Origin: an uncultured Collinsella sp.
GTDB taxonomy: Bacteria; Actinomycetota; Coriobacteriia; Coriobacteriales; Coriobacteriaceae
NCBI GenBank assembly: GCA_900541015.1
Contig: UQIB01000029.1
Location: 1-28,654, forward strand
Direction of reading: 5' to 3'
DNA: 28,654 nt
This document shows positions 13,776 to 21,524 of this stretch, piece after piece. Both the position numbers and the translations under genes were made by a program. Every line of letters begins with the position of its first letter. Position 1 is the first letter of the stretch. The notes beneath the pieces were generated by a model, which searched no databases, was not told the DNA's origin, and was given only the letters and a program-made list of their open reading frames with translations.

Positions 13776-15512
13776 CTACTCACCTCCCTTCATCTGCGAT
13801 TCCGCGATAGCGCGGTACACCTCGCAGGTTTCCATGAGCTCATCGTGCGTGCCCAAGCCCACGACCTCGCCGTCTTTGAGCACCACGATCTGATCGGCAT
13901 GCAAAATAGTCGAGATGCGCTGGGCGATGATGAGCACCGCGGCATCGCGCGTTTCGTCCTGTAGCGCATGGCGCAGTGCCGCATCGGTCTTAAAGTCCAG
14001 GGCCGAAAAGCTATCGTCGAAGATATACAGATCAGCGTGCTTCATGAGTGCGCGGGCAATCGCCAGGCGCTGGTGCTGACCACCCGAGAAGTTCGTGCCG
14101 CCCTGGGCCACCGGCGCATCGAGACCCCGGGGCTGGTCGAGCACAAAGGTGCTCTGGGCAACCTCCAGCGCATGGAGCATGTCAGCCTCGGTCGCGCCCT
14201 CGTTGCCAAAGCGCAGGTTACTCGCCACCGTACCCGAGAACAGCCATGCCTTCTGCGGCACATAGGCGATACGCCCGCGGATATCGTCTTGCGAAAGGTC
14301 GCGCAGATCGACGCCGTTCAGGCGAATAGTGCCCTTCGTGGCATCGTGGAAGCGAAGCAAGAGCTTGGCCACCGTTGACTTGCCCGAGCCCGTCGAGCCC
14401 ACGATCGCGGTCGTCTGTCCGCGGCGGCAGGCAAAACTCAGGTCACGCAGGGTGTCCTCGTCAGCATCGTCAAAACGGAACGACATGTGGTCGAACACGG
14501 CCACCGCGTCGGCGCCGTCTGAGGACTCAGGCGCCCCGTCGCCCAGCGTAGCCTTGCCGTCCACAATGCTCGGCTCGATTTCGAGCACCTGCTGCGCACG
14601 GTTGAGGCACGCCGCGGCGCGCGGGAGCGTCAGCACCACCATCTGTGCCATCATCACAAAGAACAGGATCAGGATCGCGTACTCCAGCACGGCCGAGATG
14701 CTGCCGATTTGCATGGCATGGACGCCCACGCGGTTGCCGCCCACCCACAGCACCGCCACCTCGGCGATGTTCATCAAAAAGAAGCTGGAGCTGTCGAGAC
14801 CCACAAACAGGTGGTTGACCTTGATGGCATTGGCTGCGTAATCGCTAAACACCTCATCCAGGCGCTGCTCCTCGTGGCGCTCCTTGTTAAATGCGCGGAT
14901 GACGCGCACGCCCACGATGTTCTCGCGCAGCACCACGTTCATGCGGTCGATAAAGCTCTGCAGGCGCATAAAGATCGGCGCGGCGTTGGCAACGGTAAAG
15001 ACCGCCGCCACCAGCACGATCGCAACGACCACGCCCAGCAGCGTGCCCATGGCAGGATCGATAAACCAGGCAAAGATGATGCCCGCCACGGCCAAGAACG
15101 GTACCGGTAACACCAGCTGAATCGTCTGCAGGATCGCTTGCTGGATCACGTTGATGTCGTTGAGCGAGCGCGTGATCATCGAGCCCGTACCAAAGCGCTC
15201 AAAGTCGCTGGCGGACAGCTCGAGTGACTTATCGTAGACGGCGTTGCGAATGTCGCAGGCCACATTGGCCGCCAGACGGGCCGAAAGATAGCAGCCCAGC
15301 ACCGCGCCGCCACTGGCCATGCCGGTCGCGATGAGCATATACACGCCGTTGCGCAAGATGTAGTCGATATCGCCCGTCGTGATACCAGTATTGACCATAT
15401 TCGCCAACATTGTAGGCACCAGCAGCGTGCCGACGTTATCTATCAGCAGCACAAACAGCGTCACCGCAATCAGCCCGCGATACGGCCTCATAAACCTCAT
15501 TAAGAGTCGCAT
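13776..15512 (-). CDS. ABC exporter half-transporter, degenerate-site subunit
   Basis: 578 aa, with six membrane helices over 1-300. Walker A is GSTGSGKST (372-380) and the signature FSGGQ (475-479). Walker B reads LYIFDD, with Asp500 where the catalytic Glu is expected, and the switch position is Gln531 instead of His. Both substitutions are those of the non-hydrolysing site in heterodimeric exporters such as TM287/TM288, so it should pair with the following gene's product. The start ATG 15512 overlaps the last codons of the MarR gene by 13 nt, and its ribosome site (AGGGGAGAC) is inside that gene. Membrane-located efflux component, substrate unknown. Confidence 0.94.
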   Translation of the reverse strand: MRLLMRFMRPYRGLIAVTLFVLLIDNVGTLLVPTMLANMVNTGITTGDIDYILRNGVYMLIATGMASGGAVLGCYLSARLAANVACDIRNAVYDKSLELSASDFERFGTGSMITRSLNDINVIQQAILQTIQLVLPVPFLAVAGIIFAWFIDPAMGTLLGVVVAIVLVAAVFTVANAAPIFMRLQSFIDRMNVVLRENIVGVRVIRAFNKERHEEQRLDEVFSDYAANAIKVNHLFVGLDSSSFFLMNIAEVAVLWVGGNRVGVHAMQIGSISAVLEYAILILFFVMMAQMVVLTLPRAAACLNRAQQVLEIEPSIVDGKATLGDGAPESSDGADAVAVFDHMSFRFDDADEDTLRDLSFACRRGQTTAIVGSTGSGKSTVAKLLLRFHDATKGTIRLNGVDLRDLSQDDIRGRIAYVPQKAWLFSGTVASNLRFGNEGATEADMLHALEVAQSTFVLDQPRGLDAPVAQGGTNFSGGQHQRLAIARALMKHADLYIFDDSFSALDFKTDAALRHALQDETRDAAVLIIAQRISTILHADQIVVLKDGEVVGLGTHDELMETCEVYRAIAESQMKGGE

Positions 15513-16012
15513 GTCTCCCCTTCGCCCTTATCGTCAGCCTCGTTCTCGGCGGCCACTTGCCGTTTAAATGCCTCGCACTCTTCGTTAAGAACATGGGAGA
15601 ACTTACCGACCAAGCGCATGATCTCGCGCTGTTCCCACGGCTCGAGCGCCTCGAATGCCTGTTGCTCGGCTTTTTGCGCCGGCAACGCGTAGCGCTTGGC
15701 AAACTGCATACCTTCTTCGGTCAGTCGCACAACCTTGTTCTTACGACTGCCCTCGGCAAACTCCAACGTCGCAAGCCCTCGCGCCCTAAGCGTCTTGATC
15801 GCCGAATTGATGGTCTGTTTGCTGTAGAACCATTCACTCGTCAGCCTACTCACGGCAACGCTTCCGCCCGCTGCACTCGTGTCGACGAGCATCCAGTAGG
15901 CGCAGTCCGAAAGACCGCAGGCACGCGCGAACTCCGAATAGATACGGTCAAGCCCGTTGAGCATCCGGTCAAAATCGACCAACGTAACCGCGCAATCCAT
16001 CTCTCCCACCAT
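15500..16012 (-). CDS. MarR-family transcriptional regulator of the ABC operon
   Basis: 170 aa. A winged helix-turn-helix covers about residues 35-110 (DCAYWMLVDTSAAGG.. VSRLTSEWFYSKQTINSAIKTLRARGLATLEFAEGSRKNKVVRLTEEG). MarR proteins are dimeric repressors released by phenolic or drug-like ligands. It is the first gene of the operon and overlaps the next one, the typical MarR-plus-efflux arrangement. Two identical 18-bp dyads lie in its promoter. The start ATG 16012 has no clear ribosome site; ATG 16000 has GGGAG very close. Either gives the same regulator. A DUF-like acidic tail (AAENEADDKGEGE) ends the protein. Confidence 0.9.
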   Translation of the reverse strand: MVGEMDCAVTLVDFDRMLNGLDRIYSEFARACGLSDCAYWMLVDTSAAGGSVAVSRLTSEWFYSKQTINSAIKTLRARGLATLEFAEGSRKNKVVRLTEEGMQFAKRYALPAQKAEQQAFEALEPWEQREIMRLVGKFSHVLNEECEAFKRQVAAENEADDKGEGETCDS

Positions 16013-16016
16013 TCGA

Positions 16017-16034
16017 TAGTCCGAGTTTTGACTA
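16017..16034. promoter_or_regulatory. MarR operator, proximal copy
   Basis: TAGTCCGAGTTTTGACTA, with half-sites TAGTC and GACTA 8 nt apart. It overlaps the expected transcription start of the MarR operon. Identical copy at 16050-16067. Confidence 0.7.
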
Positions 16035-16040
16035 ATTGTA
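16035..16040 (-). promoter_or_regulatory. -10 box of the MarR-ABC operon
   Basis: TACAAT on the minus strand lies between the two operators, 22 nt before the MarR ATG. No consensus -35 is visible; that region is occupied by the distal operator. Confidence 0.55.
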
Positions 16041-16049
16041 GTTTCAGGT

Positions 16050-16067
16050 TAGTCCGAGTTTTGACTA
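16050..16067. promoter_or_regulatory. MarR operator, distal copy
   Basis: The same 18 bp as 16017-16034, displaced by 33 bp (about three helical turns), covering the -35 region. Both dimers could sit on one DNA face. Confidence 0.7.
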
Positions 16068-16114
16068 TCGTCAAGGGCGGCCGTGCAAGACGTGCGACCT
16101 ATATAACATATCGA

Positions 16115-16150
16115 CAAAAAAGACCGCCGGCGCGGGGCAGCGCCGGCGGT
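16115..16150 (-). terminator. Terminator of the 96-aa protein gene
   Basis: On the minus strand ACCGCCGGCGC pairs perfectly with GCGCCGGCGGT around a 6-nt loop, followed by CTTTTTTG. It separates this gene from the MarR promoter. Confidence 0.92.
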
Positions 16151-16176
16151 TGCGAGAGAATATCGATTGTTGGCTG

Positions 16177-16467
16177 TTAAGCAGCGACGGCCTCGTAGAC
16201 CGTGGCGCCCGAGAAGCTGTCGTGCAGGCTCTTGCCGCAGATCCAAGGCAGCTCGACGACCTCGCAGACCGTGTTGACCAGCTCGGAGCAGTCAGTAAAG
16301 TGGCCCTTATCGTTGAGGGCCTCGCAATCCTGAACACGCCAATAGCCATCGGTGTGCGTGATGTAGTACTCGTGATCGTTGATCGACACGAAAGCGCGCG
16401 TCTTGGAACGCAGCAGCTTCAGAAATCCTTCGAAATCGGTCTCGACGACATCTCCAGCCTGGAACAT
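16177..16467 (-). CDS. Small conserved-looking protein of unknown function (96 aa)
   Basis: I do not recognise the family. The protein is soluble, acidic and mixed in composition, without signal peptide or membrane helix. It starts MFQAGDVVETDFEGFLKL and contains aromatic-rich HEYYITHTDGYWRV and four Cys residues (DCEAL, TDCSEL, TVCEVV, WICGK). Evidence that it is real: a near-perfect AGGAGGTAAC ribosome site 3-12 nt before ATG 16467, a consensus-like promoter and a strong terminator. It is monocistronic. The Cys spacing does not match a known metal motif. It may be lineage-restricted. Confidence 0.8.
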   Translation of the reverse strand: MFQAGDVVETDFEGFLKLLRSKTRAFVSINDHEYYITHTDGYWRVQDCEALNDKGHFTDCSELVNTVCEVVELPWICGKSLHDSFSGATVYEAVAA

Positions 16468-16502
16468 GATGTTACCTCCTGGCCCGGCGCCACCACGGCG
16501 CA

Positions 16503-16531
16503 TTGATAAACGTTGGTACTCCTTTAGTAAA
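16503..16531 (-). promoter_or_regulatory. Promoter of the 96-aa protein gene
   Basis: Minus strand: -35 TTTACT (16526-16531), 17-nt spacer, -10 TATCAA (16503-16508). The leader to the start codon is about 30 nt. Confidence 0.5.
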
Positions 16532-16761
16532 ACCTTTATCAGAGGTTATGCGTTCGTCATTTAGGCAAGTGGTAAAAAACCGCAGGGTAGACGGGATAAA
16601 ACGTTTAACCATCCCATTTGATTATCACATTCTGAAGGTACTTTTATGCAAACCCACTTTCCCAATTGGAATCTATCCTTTTGGCCGGGCAATTGACCGT
16701 CTATCGTTTGAGCCCGACGGGTATGAACGTGGCATCTGCAACGCCACCGCAAGGAGACACC

Positions 16762-17283
16762 ATGGAGACTATCGAAGCACTCATTCACCGTCGCAGCTGC
16801 CGCAAATACAGCGATCGTCCCGTCGAGGCCGAAAAGCTTGCACGTATTATCGAAGCCGGCCAATATGCACCGAGCGGCATGGGCCGCCAGCCGGTGACGT
16901 TTGTCGCCGTCACCGACCCCGCGACCGTCGAGCGTCTCTCACAGCTCAACGCCCAGGTCATGGGCAGCAACGGCGACCCCTTCTATGGCGCCAAGACCGT
17001 TGTTGTGGTGTTGGTTGACCGCAGCGTGCCCACACATCTGGAAGACGGCTCGCTCGCCATGGGCAACTTGCTCAACGCCGCCTATGCGCTGGGTGTCGAT
17101 TCGTGCTGGATTCACCGCGCGCACGAGGTCTTTGACTCGCCCGAGGGCCTGGAGTTGCTGGCCAGCTGGGGCCTGCCCGCCGACGGCAGCCTGCGCGGTG
17201 TCGGTAACTGCATTCTGGGCTATGCCGAAGACGCGCTTCCCGAGGCAAAGCCGCGCCGCGACAACGTGGTATACGTCAAGTAG
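16762..17283 (+). CDS. Nitroreductase family protein
   Basis: 173 aa, the short form of FMN-dependent nitroreductases. HRRSCRKYSDRPVEAEKLARIIEAGQYAPSGMGRQP (residues 8-43) is the N-terminal FMN-binding signature with the RRS..(K/R)Y motif. A further NAAYALGVDSCWIHRA segment lies near 100-115 and the GVGNCILGYAE strand near 155-165. Such enzymes use NAD(P)H to reduce nitro compounds, quinones or flavins; the natural substrate is unknown. The start ATG 16762 follows AAGGAG by 5 nt. The frame is open further upstream without a ribosome site. It stands alone and ends 17 nt before a GGGAC-type hairpin. Confidence 0.92.
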   Translation: METIEALIHRRSCRKYSDRPVEAEKLARIIEAGQYAPSGMGRQPVTFVAVTDPATVERLSQLNAQVMGSNGDPFYGAKTVVVVLVDRSVPTHLEDGSLAMGNLLNAAYALGVDSCWIHRAHEVFDSPEGLELLASWGLPADGSLRGVGNCILGYAEDALPEAKPRRDNVVYVK

Positions 17284-17301
17284 CGCAGGAGTGTCCCAAA
17301 C

Positions 17302-17336
17302 TGCCGGCAGAAAAGGAACGTCCCCTTCTGCCGGCA
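17302..17336. repeat. Hairpin between convergent genes (GGGGAC loop)
   Basis: TGCCGGCAGAA pairs perfectly with TTCTGCCGGCA. The loop, read on the minus strand, contains GGGGACGTTCC. It lies between the nitroreductase stop and the stop at 17339, so it could act at the 3' end of both mRNAs. No T-tract. Confidence 0.55.
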
Positions 17337-17338
17337 AG

Positions 17339-17914
17339 CTATGTTGATATTTGAGTTGTCGTCGTTTCGTTCGTCTGGGCCGTTTCGGCTTCGCTGCCTT
17401 GTTCGTCCTCGTCCTTTTGCGCATCGGCGATGGTGGAGGCCGCCGCAACGATACCGCGCTGGGGCGCGACACCCGTCTGGGTCTGAGCGCCCTCGACAAC
17501 TTCTGTGCCTGCATGCGCGAGCTCGGGCGATTTAAACACCGCGTCCAAGTTGGCGCCACCACCGGCGTAGCCAAGCGCAGCGAGTGCGATGATGATCACT
17601 GCAACGATGACCGCGATCGGAACATAACGATGCCAACCAGCCGGATTGAGCCCGCTGCGGCGAGCCGCCCCGCGGCTGATGTAACCGAGCGTTCCGTCGT
17701 GCTTGAGCTTTGAGCCCACCACGCGTTTGCGGCCCCACAGCGAGGACTCTGCCTGCATTGCCAAGCGGGCGCTTGCCGAAGGATAGCCGTATTTAGTGCG
17801 CTTGAACGAGCCATCAAACCCCGAGGCGTGTTTGCCCCACGTCCGCGAAGTCGTGCGACGGTTGACCGGCGCGGCGCTCCGCCTTCTGCGGCTCGGTTTT
17901 GAAGTCTCAGCCAT
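17339..17914 (-). CDS. Single-span membrane protein of unknown function
   Basis: 191 aa. The first 110 residues are strongly basic and Ser/Arg-rich (PSRRRRSAAPVNRRTTSRTWGKHASGF begins near residue 6), then one membrane helix (YVPIAVIVAVIIIALAALGYAGG, about 97-120). The tail is acidic and Thr/Gln-rich (DAQKDEDEQGSEAETAQTNE). By the positive-inside rule the N-terminal half is cytoplasmic and the tail is outside. No known domain is recognised. The start ATG 17914 has GAGG about 5 nt upstream. Its own promoter, GTGACC-17 nt-TACAGT (-10 at 17959-17964), lies in the 84-nt gap after the upstream gene, so it may be independent. Confidence 0.75.
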   Translation of the reverse strand: MAETSKPSRRRRSAAPVNRRTTSRTWGKHASGFDGSFKRTKYGYPSASARLAMQAESSLWGRKRVVGSKLKHDGTLGYISRGAARRSGLNPAGWHRYVPIAVIVAVIIIALAALGYAGGGANLDAVFKSPELAHAGTEVVEGAQTQTGVAPQRGIVAAASTIADAQKDEDEQGSEAETAQTNETTTTQIST

Positions 17915-17958
17915 ATGCCCTCGTACGCCGTAACCAAATCGAAACAATAACGCTTTGG

Positions 17959-17987
17959 ACTGTAGCACACGCGTCGCGCGCGGTCAC
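17959..17987 (-). promoter_or_regulatory. Putative promoter of the single-span membrane protein
   Basis: Minus strand: -35 GTGACC (17982-17987), 17-nt spacer, -10 TACAGT (17959-17964), 44 nt before the start codon. Confidence 0.45.
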
Positions 17988-17998
17988 GGGCGCCTCGC

Positions 17999-19216
17999 TC
18001 AACGGTCATCGTCCTTCAGCAAGCGCCACAGCGTTGTACGGCTTATGCCCAGCACCTCCGCCGCACGGGTTCGGTTGCCGTGGAGATGATCTACAACCAG
18101 ATGCGCGATATCTCGCTCGGTATCGGCCAGCGGTCGCAGGATATACAGGTCGCTTTCGAGCGTCGGGGCGCCAAAGGTTGCGGTCTTAATCACGTCCTCT
18201 TGGGCGAGCACTTCCTCCGCCACAGCGCGGTCCACCGTGCCCGCCCCCACCAATATATACAGTCGTTCCGAGACCTCGCGGAGCTGCAGATAATTGCGCG
18301 GCCAGCGGTAAGCATCGAGCGCCTTCGTCGCCGCGGCAGACAGCGTGGGCGCTGCCGTCCCAAATGCATCAGCGAGATATTCCAAATAGCGCGCGACCTT
18401 CGTCGACGCGGCCCCCTGCTCGACGATTGCCGGCGCCACGCTCACCGCACAGGCGAAGCGCTCGGTCACAAAGGCGGCTTGATCACTTTCGCTACCGCCC
18501 GGCATGTCATTCGCCGTCAGCACCACATGGCAGCGCGTCGCCAACGCGGTGTCGGCCATCGTGGAGACCAGCTCGCGGAGGCGCTGGGGGCCAACCGCAT
18601 TCCAGCCCTCAATGCAAAGTGTCAGCCCCGTTTGGAACAGCGGCGATTCGGCGCTTTTGAGCACATGGCGCCAACCGCGATCGGTGAGCTCATCGAGCGC
18701 GACGGAAACAAAGGGTTGATCGGCAAAAGGGCCATCCAGATAGAGGCGCATGGCAATCTCGACCTGGCCCGCGCCCAACTCGCCCTCGAGCATAAGGGGC
18801 ACGCCGCGCGCATAGCTCTCGACAACCGGTGCAGCTACCGCAGCGGCACCCTCAACGATGCCGTACGCGCTCGATTCGTAGCGGGCCTCAACCTCGTCGG
18901 CGTTGAACCACTCGATGCCCGCATGCGCCGCGGCACCGCGCACCTCACGGACCACGACGACCCAAAGGTCCCCGCCCTCTTTGTCGGTGGGGCGAACGGT
19001 CAGGCTCAGGCGCGCACCCGCACGCCCCATAACCAGACGCGCACCGTCTCCTATACGGTCGAGGCGCTCAGCGACAAAAGCCGCCACGTCCCGCTCAAGC
19101 GCCGCGTCATTCATGGTCGAGATCGCGACGTCCCCATGCGCATCGATTGCCAATGCCGAGGCCCCGGCGGCAGCTAGGGCATCGGTCAAGATGTTCAGCT
19201 TGGCATCGCTATCCAT
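17999..19216 (-). CDS. NtrC/AAA+-like regulator with degenerate ATP site and Fis-type HTH
   Basis: 405 aa. Residues 1-95 are a divergent sensor-like region. Residues 120-325 resemble the AAA+ domain of bacterial enhancer-binding proteins: EGELGAGQVEIA (144-155) stands where GETGTGKE is expected, so the Walker Lys is Gln; VALDELTDRGW is a weak Walker B; WPRNYLQLREV (305-315) replaces WPGNVRELxN. The GAFTGA loop that contacts sigma-54 is absent. The C-terminus (365-405) is a clear Fis-type HTH (VVDHLHGNRTRAAEVLGISRTTLWRLLK). So it probably binds DNA but neither hydrolyses ATP nor activates sigma-54 (inference). The start ATG 19216 has AGGGG upstream. A 9-bp inverted repeat just before it suggests autoregulation. 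The YeiH-family transporter gene precedes it on the same strand. Confidence 0.8.
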   Translation of the reverse strand: MDSDAKLNILTDALAAAGASALAIDAHGDVAISTMNDAALERDVAAFVAERLDRIGDGARLVMGRAGARLSLTVRPTDKEGGDLWVVVVREVRGAAAHAGIEWFNADEVEARYESSAYGIVEGAAAVAAPVVESYARGVPLMLEGELGAGQVEIAMRLYLDGPFADQPFVSVALDELTDRGWRHVLKSAESPLFQTGLTLCIEGWNAVGPQRLRELVSTMADTALATRCHVVLTANDMPGGSESDQAAFVTERFACAVSVAPAIVEQGAASTKVARYLEYLADAFGTAAPTLSAAATKALDAYRWPRNYLQLREVSERLYILVGAGTVDRAVAEEVLAQEDVIKTATFGAPTLESDLYILRPLADTERDIAHLVVDHLHGNRTRAAEVLGISRTTLWRLLKDDDR

Positions 19217-19239
19217 GATTTGCCCCTGTCCGCGGCGAC

Positions 19240-19261
19240 GTGCAACCGCCGACGGTTGCAC
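19240..19261. promoter_or_regulatory. Inverted repeat upstream of the NtrC-like regulator
   Basis: GTGCAACCG and CGGTTGCAC are perfect 9-bp arms with a CCGA centre, 24 nt before the regulator's start codon. This fits a site for a dimeric Fis-type HTH protein, or alternatively an mRNA hairpin in the 5' leader. Confidence 0.55.
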
Positions 19262-19482
19262 GACCGAGTGTTTCAAAATTGAACGATATTGCTCACCAAA
19301 CACTATAGGGCAGAAAGCGTCGTCCTGCGAGTATAGGTGTTGCCCCGCATCGCCATCCTGGCGGGGCGATAAGAGCTCTTCGGGACTTATAAACCTGCGG
19401 ACAAGCCATACCCGCAAGAGCTCCTATCGCTCCACCGTGAGAATGCGCTCACCAGCACGCAGCACGCAAATAGGCTACTTCT

Positions 19483-20517
19483 CTACCAGATTCCCAGTAC
19501 GTGTTGCATTCCCAAACTCATGCACGCAATGCCAATCCAGCAGCAAAAGCCCAGCGCGATGGGCTTGCCGCCCTTTTTGACCAGCTCGACGATATCGGTA
19601 TTAAAACCAATAGCCGCCATGGCCATCACAATAAAGAACTTCGACAGCTCCTTGATGGGCGCCGTGATGGACACGGGAAGCTGAAACACCGTGGTGATCA
19701 CGCTCGCCAGCACAAAGAACAGCACAAACATGGGAAACGCGCGTTTAAGGGAGAACGTGCTTTTGGCGTCGCCGCCGGCTTTGCGCGCCAGATGCATCTG
19801 CCAGCATGCGAGGACCAACGTGATGGGGATAATGGCCAGCGTCCTGGTGAGCTTGACCACCGTGGCGCTCTCGAGCACATTGGCGCCGGGATGCATGCTG
19901 TCCCAGGCACTCGCCGCGGCCGTTACGGACGAGGTGTCGTTGATGGCGGTGCCGGCAAACAGGCCAAAGCCCTCGTTGGTCAGCCCGAGCATACCGCCGA
20001 GCATCGGAAACACGAGCGCCGCGATAACGTTAAACAGGAAGATGACCGAAATGGCCTGGGCAATCTCGCGATCGTCGGCGTCGATGACGGGTGCGGTCGC
20101 GGCGATAGCAGAACCGCCGCAAATCGACGAACCCACACCCACAAGCGTCGCGATCTTACCCGGCACGTTCATAACGCGGCAGAGCACAAAGGCGATGACA
20201 AGCGAGGTCGAGATTGTCGCCACGATAATCGGTAGCGACTGGGCGCCCTTGGACAGAATCTGGGAGAGGTTCATGCCAAAGCCAAGCAGGATAACCGCGT
20301 ACTGCAAGACTTTTTTGGACGTATAGGTGACGCCGGCGGCGAGCTGTTCGCGACGATTCTTGGGAAAGACGAGCGCCAGGACCATGCCAAAGAGGATGGC
20401 AAACACCGGACCGCCGACCACTTCAATTTGTTTGCCGAGCAACGTCGCGGGAATGGCGATGATCAGGCAGAACAAGACGCCTTTCCAGCGCTCGCGTACG
20501 AAATTTGCCAGTTGCAT
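19483..20517 (-). CDS. YeiH family transporter (putative sulfate exporter, UPF0324)
   Basis: 344 aa, about ten hydrophobic segments throughout. Family marks are GGPVFAILFGMVLALVFP (35-52), VLLGFGMNLSQIL (75-87), VGVGSSICGGSAIAATAPVI (126-145), FAGTAINDTSSVTAAA (187-202) and the C-terminal FFIVMAMAAIGFNTDI. The group is annotated as putative sulfate/sulfonate-related permeases; direct substrate evidence in the family is thin. The start ATG 20517 has AAGGA 8 nt upstream. Regulators flank it: the NtrC-like protein downstream on the same strand and a GntR protein divergently upstream, so either might control it (inference). Confidence 0.92.
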   Translation of the reverse strand: MQLANFVRERWKGVLFCLIIAIPATLLGKQIEVVGGPVFAILFGMVLALVFPKNRREQLAAGVTYTSKKVLQYAVILLGFGMNLSQILSKGAQSLPIIVATISTSLVIAFVLCRVMNVPGKIATLVGVGSSICGGSAIAATAPVIDADDREIAQAISVIFLFNVIAALVFPMLGGMLGLTNEGFGLFAGTAINDTSSVTAAASAWDSMHPGANVLESATVVKLTRTLAIIPITLVLACWQMHLARKAGGDAKSTFSLKRAFPMFVLFFVLASVITTVFQLPVSITAPIKELSKFFIVMAMAAIGFNTDIVELVKKGGKPIALGFCCWIGIACMSLGMQHVLGIW

Positions 20518-20680
20518 ATGGGATTCCTTCTTTCTATTTCACGTTTGCGACGGCTTATGATACGGCAACATTGAGCGCAGCCTTGCGCAAACACAGACTA
20601 AGATGCCGCAATAGTTCTCAGGCAACAGCCGAATTACCCACCGCGGAGAGCTGATTCGCGGCATAATTAACAACTGACAT

Positions 20681-21412
20681 ATGAGTTTGATAGAACAGTT
20701 GCGAGGCGCTATGGAAGAATCGATGCACGTCGGCGAGCAGGAAACGAGCCTACAGGACCAGTCCTATCACACCATTCGACGCAAAATCGTCTACCTGGAC
20801 TACAAGCCGGGCGAAAAGCTGGGCGTCAAGCAGCTTTGCGACGACCTAGATATGGGTCGCACGCCCGTGCGCGAGGCTTTGGTTCGCTTGGCGCAGGAAG
20901 GCCTGGTGCGCACCGTGCCCCAGAGCGGCACCTACGTCTCACCCATCAACCTCACCCTTGCCGAGAGTGCCTGTTACATCCGCGAGCATCTGGAAAAGCA
21001 GGTGATTGTGGAGTGCTGTGCGCGCGCCACGTCGGCCGGCATCGAGCAGCTCGACCGCGCCATCGTGCTGCAGGAAAAGGCCATGGCCGAGGAGGATCGC
21101 ATCGGCTTCTTTTTGAGCGATAACCTCATGCATCACATGATTTTTAGCATCGCATGTCGCAGCACCGTGTGGTCGTGGCTCGAAGAGACCAATGCCGACC
21201 TGGAGCGCTTCCGCTGGCTGCGCGCCGCCACGCAGGTTCTCGACAATCAGGACATCGTGAACGAGCACAAGCAGATTCGCCGCGCTATCGCCGGTCGCGA
21301 CCCCATCGAAGCGAGCTTTTTGGTCAGCAAGCACCTGCATATGATGTTCCGCAACCAGACCGAGGTTCTGGACCAGTTCCCCGAGTACTTCGAGACCAGC
21401 AAGCTCCGCTAA
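20681..21412 (+). CDS. GntR-family regulator, FadR/FCD subgroup
   Basis: 243 aa. The N-terminal winged HTH (about 27-95) shows SYHTIRRKIVYLDYKPGEKL, then LCDDLDMGRTPVREALVRLAQEGLVRTVPQSGTYVSPI. The C-terminal FCD ligand domain is all-helical, with its metal/ligand His positions suggested in HHMIFSIACRS and SKHLHMMF. FCD regulators respond to organic acids or sugar acids. The start is unclear: ATG 20681 has no ribosome site but a CATAAT box 13 nt upstream, so it could be near-leaderless; ATG 20711 has GAGG 4 nt upstream. It is divergent from the YeiH transporter with 163 nt between. The stop TAA forms the first bases of a hairpin repeat. Confidence 0.9.
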   Translation: MSLIEQLRGAMEESMHVGEQETSLQDQSYHTIRRKIVYLDYKPGEKLGVKQLCDDLDMGRTPVREALVRLAQEGLVRTVPQSGTYVSPINLTLAESACYIREHLEKQVIVECCARATSAGIEQLDRAIVLQEKAMAEEDRIGFFLSDNLMHHMIFSIACRSTVWSWLEETNADLERFRWLRAATQVLDNQDIVNEHKQIRRAIAGRDPIEASFLVSKHLHMMFRNQTEVLDQFPEYFETSKLR

Positions 21413-21461
21413 CCTGCCAAAAAGGGACAGGTTCATTTTGGCAGGTTTTATCCGGGCAAAT
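21411..21461 (+). repeat. GGGACAGG-loop hairpin repeat, copy 1
   Basis: AACCTGCCAAAA (21411-21422) and TTTTGGCAGGTT (21436-21447) form a perfect 12-bp stem; the loop is AGGGACAGGTTCA, the tail TTATCCGGGCAAAT. It overlaps the stop codon of the GntR gene. Other copies are at 23585-23635 and 26612-26662. Confidence 0.85.
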
Positions 21462-21466
21462 GAAAC

Positions 21467-21500
21467 AAGGCCCGGCTCCACTGCAACGGAGCCGGGCCTT
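21467..21500. terminator. Bidirectional terminator of glmS and the GntR gene
   Basis: AAGGCCCGGCTCC and GGAGCCGGGCCTT pair perfectly over 13 bp with an 8-nt loop. On the minus strand it is followed by GTTTCATTT, about 25 nt past the glmS stop. Confidence 0.85.
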
Positions 21501-21524
21501 AGTCGTTAGGATGACGGAACTCGA

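Noticed and set aside
12473..13810. 445-codon plus-strand frame opposite the ABC gene
   Set aside because: Antisense shadow of a well-supported ABC transporter, His/Arg/Gly-rich, with no motifs.
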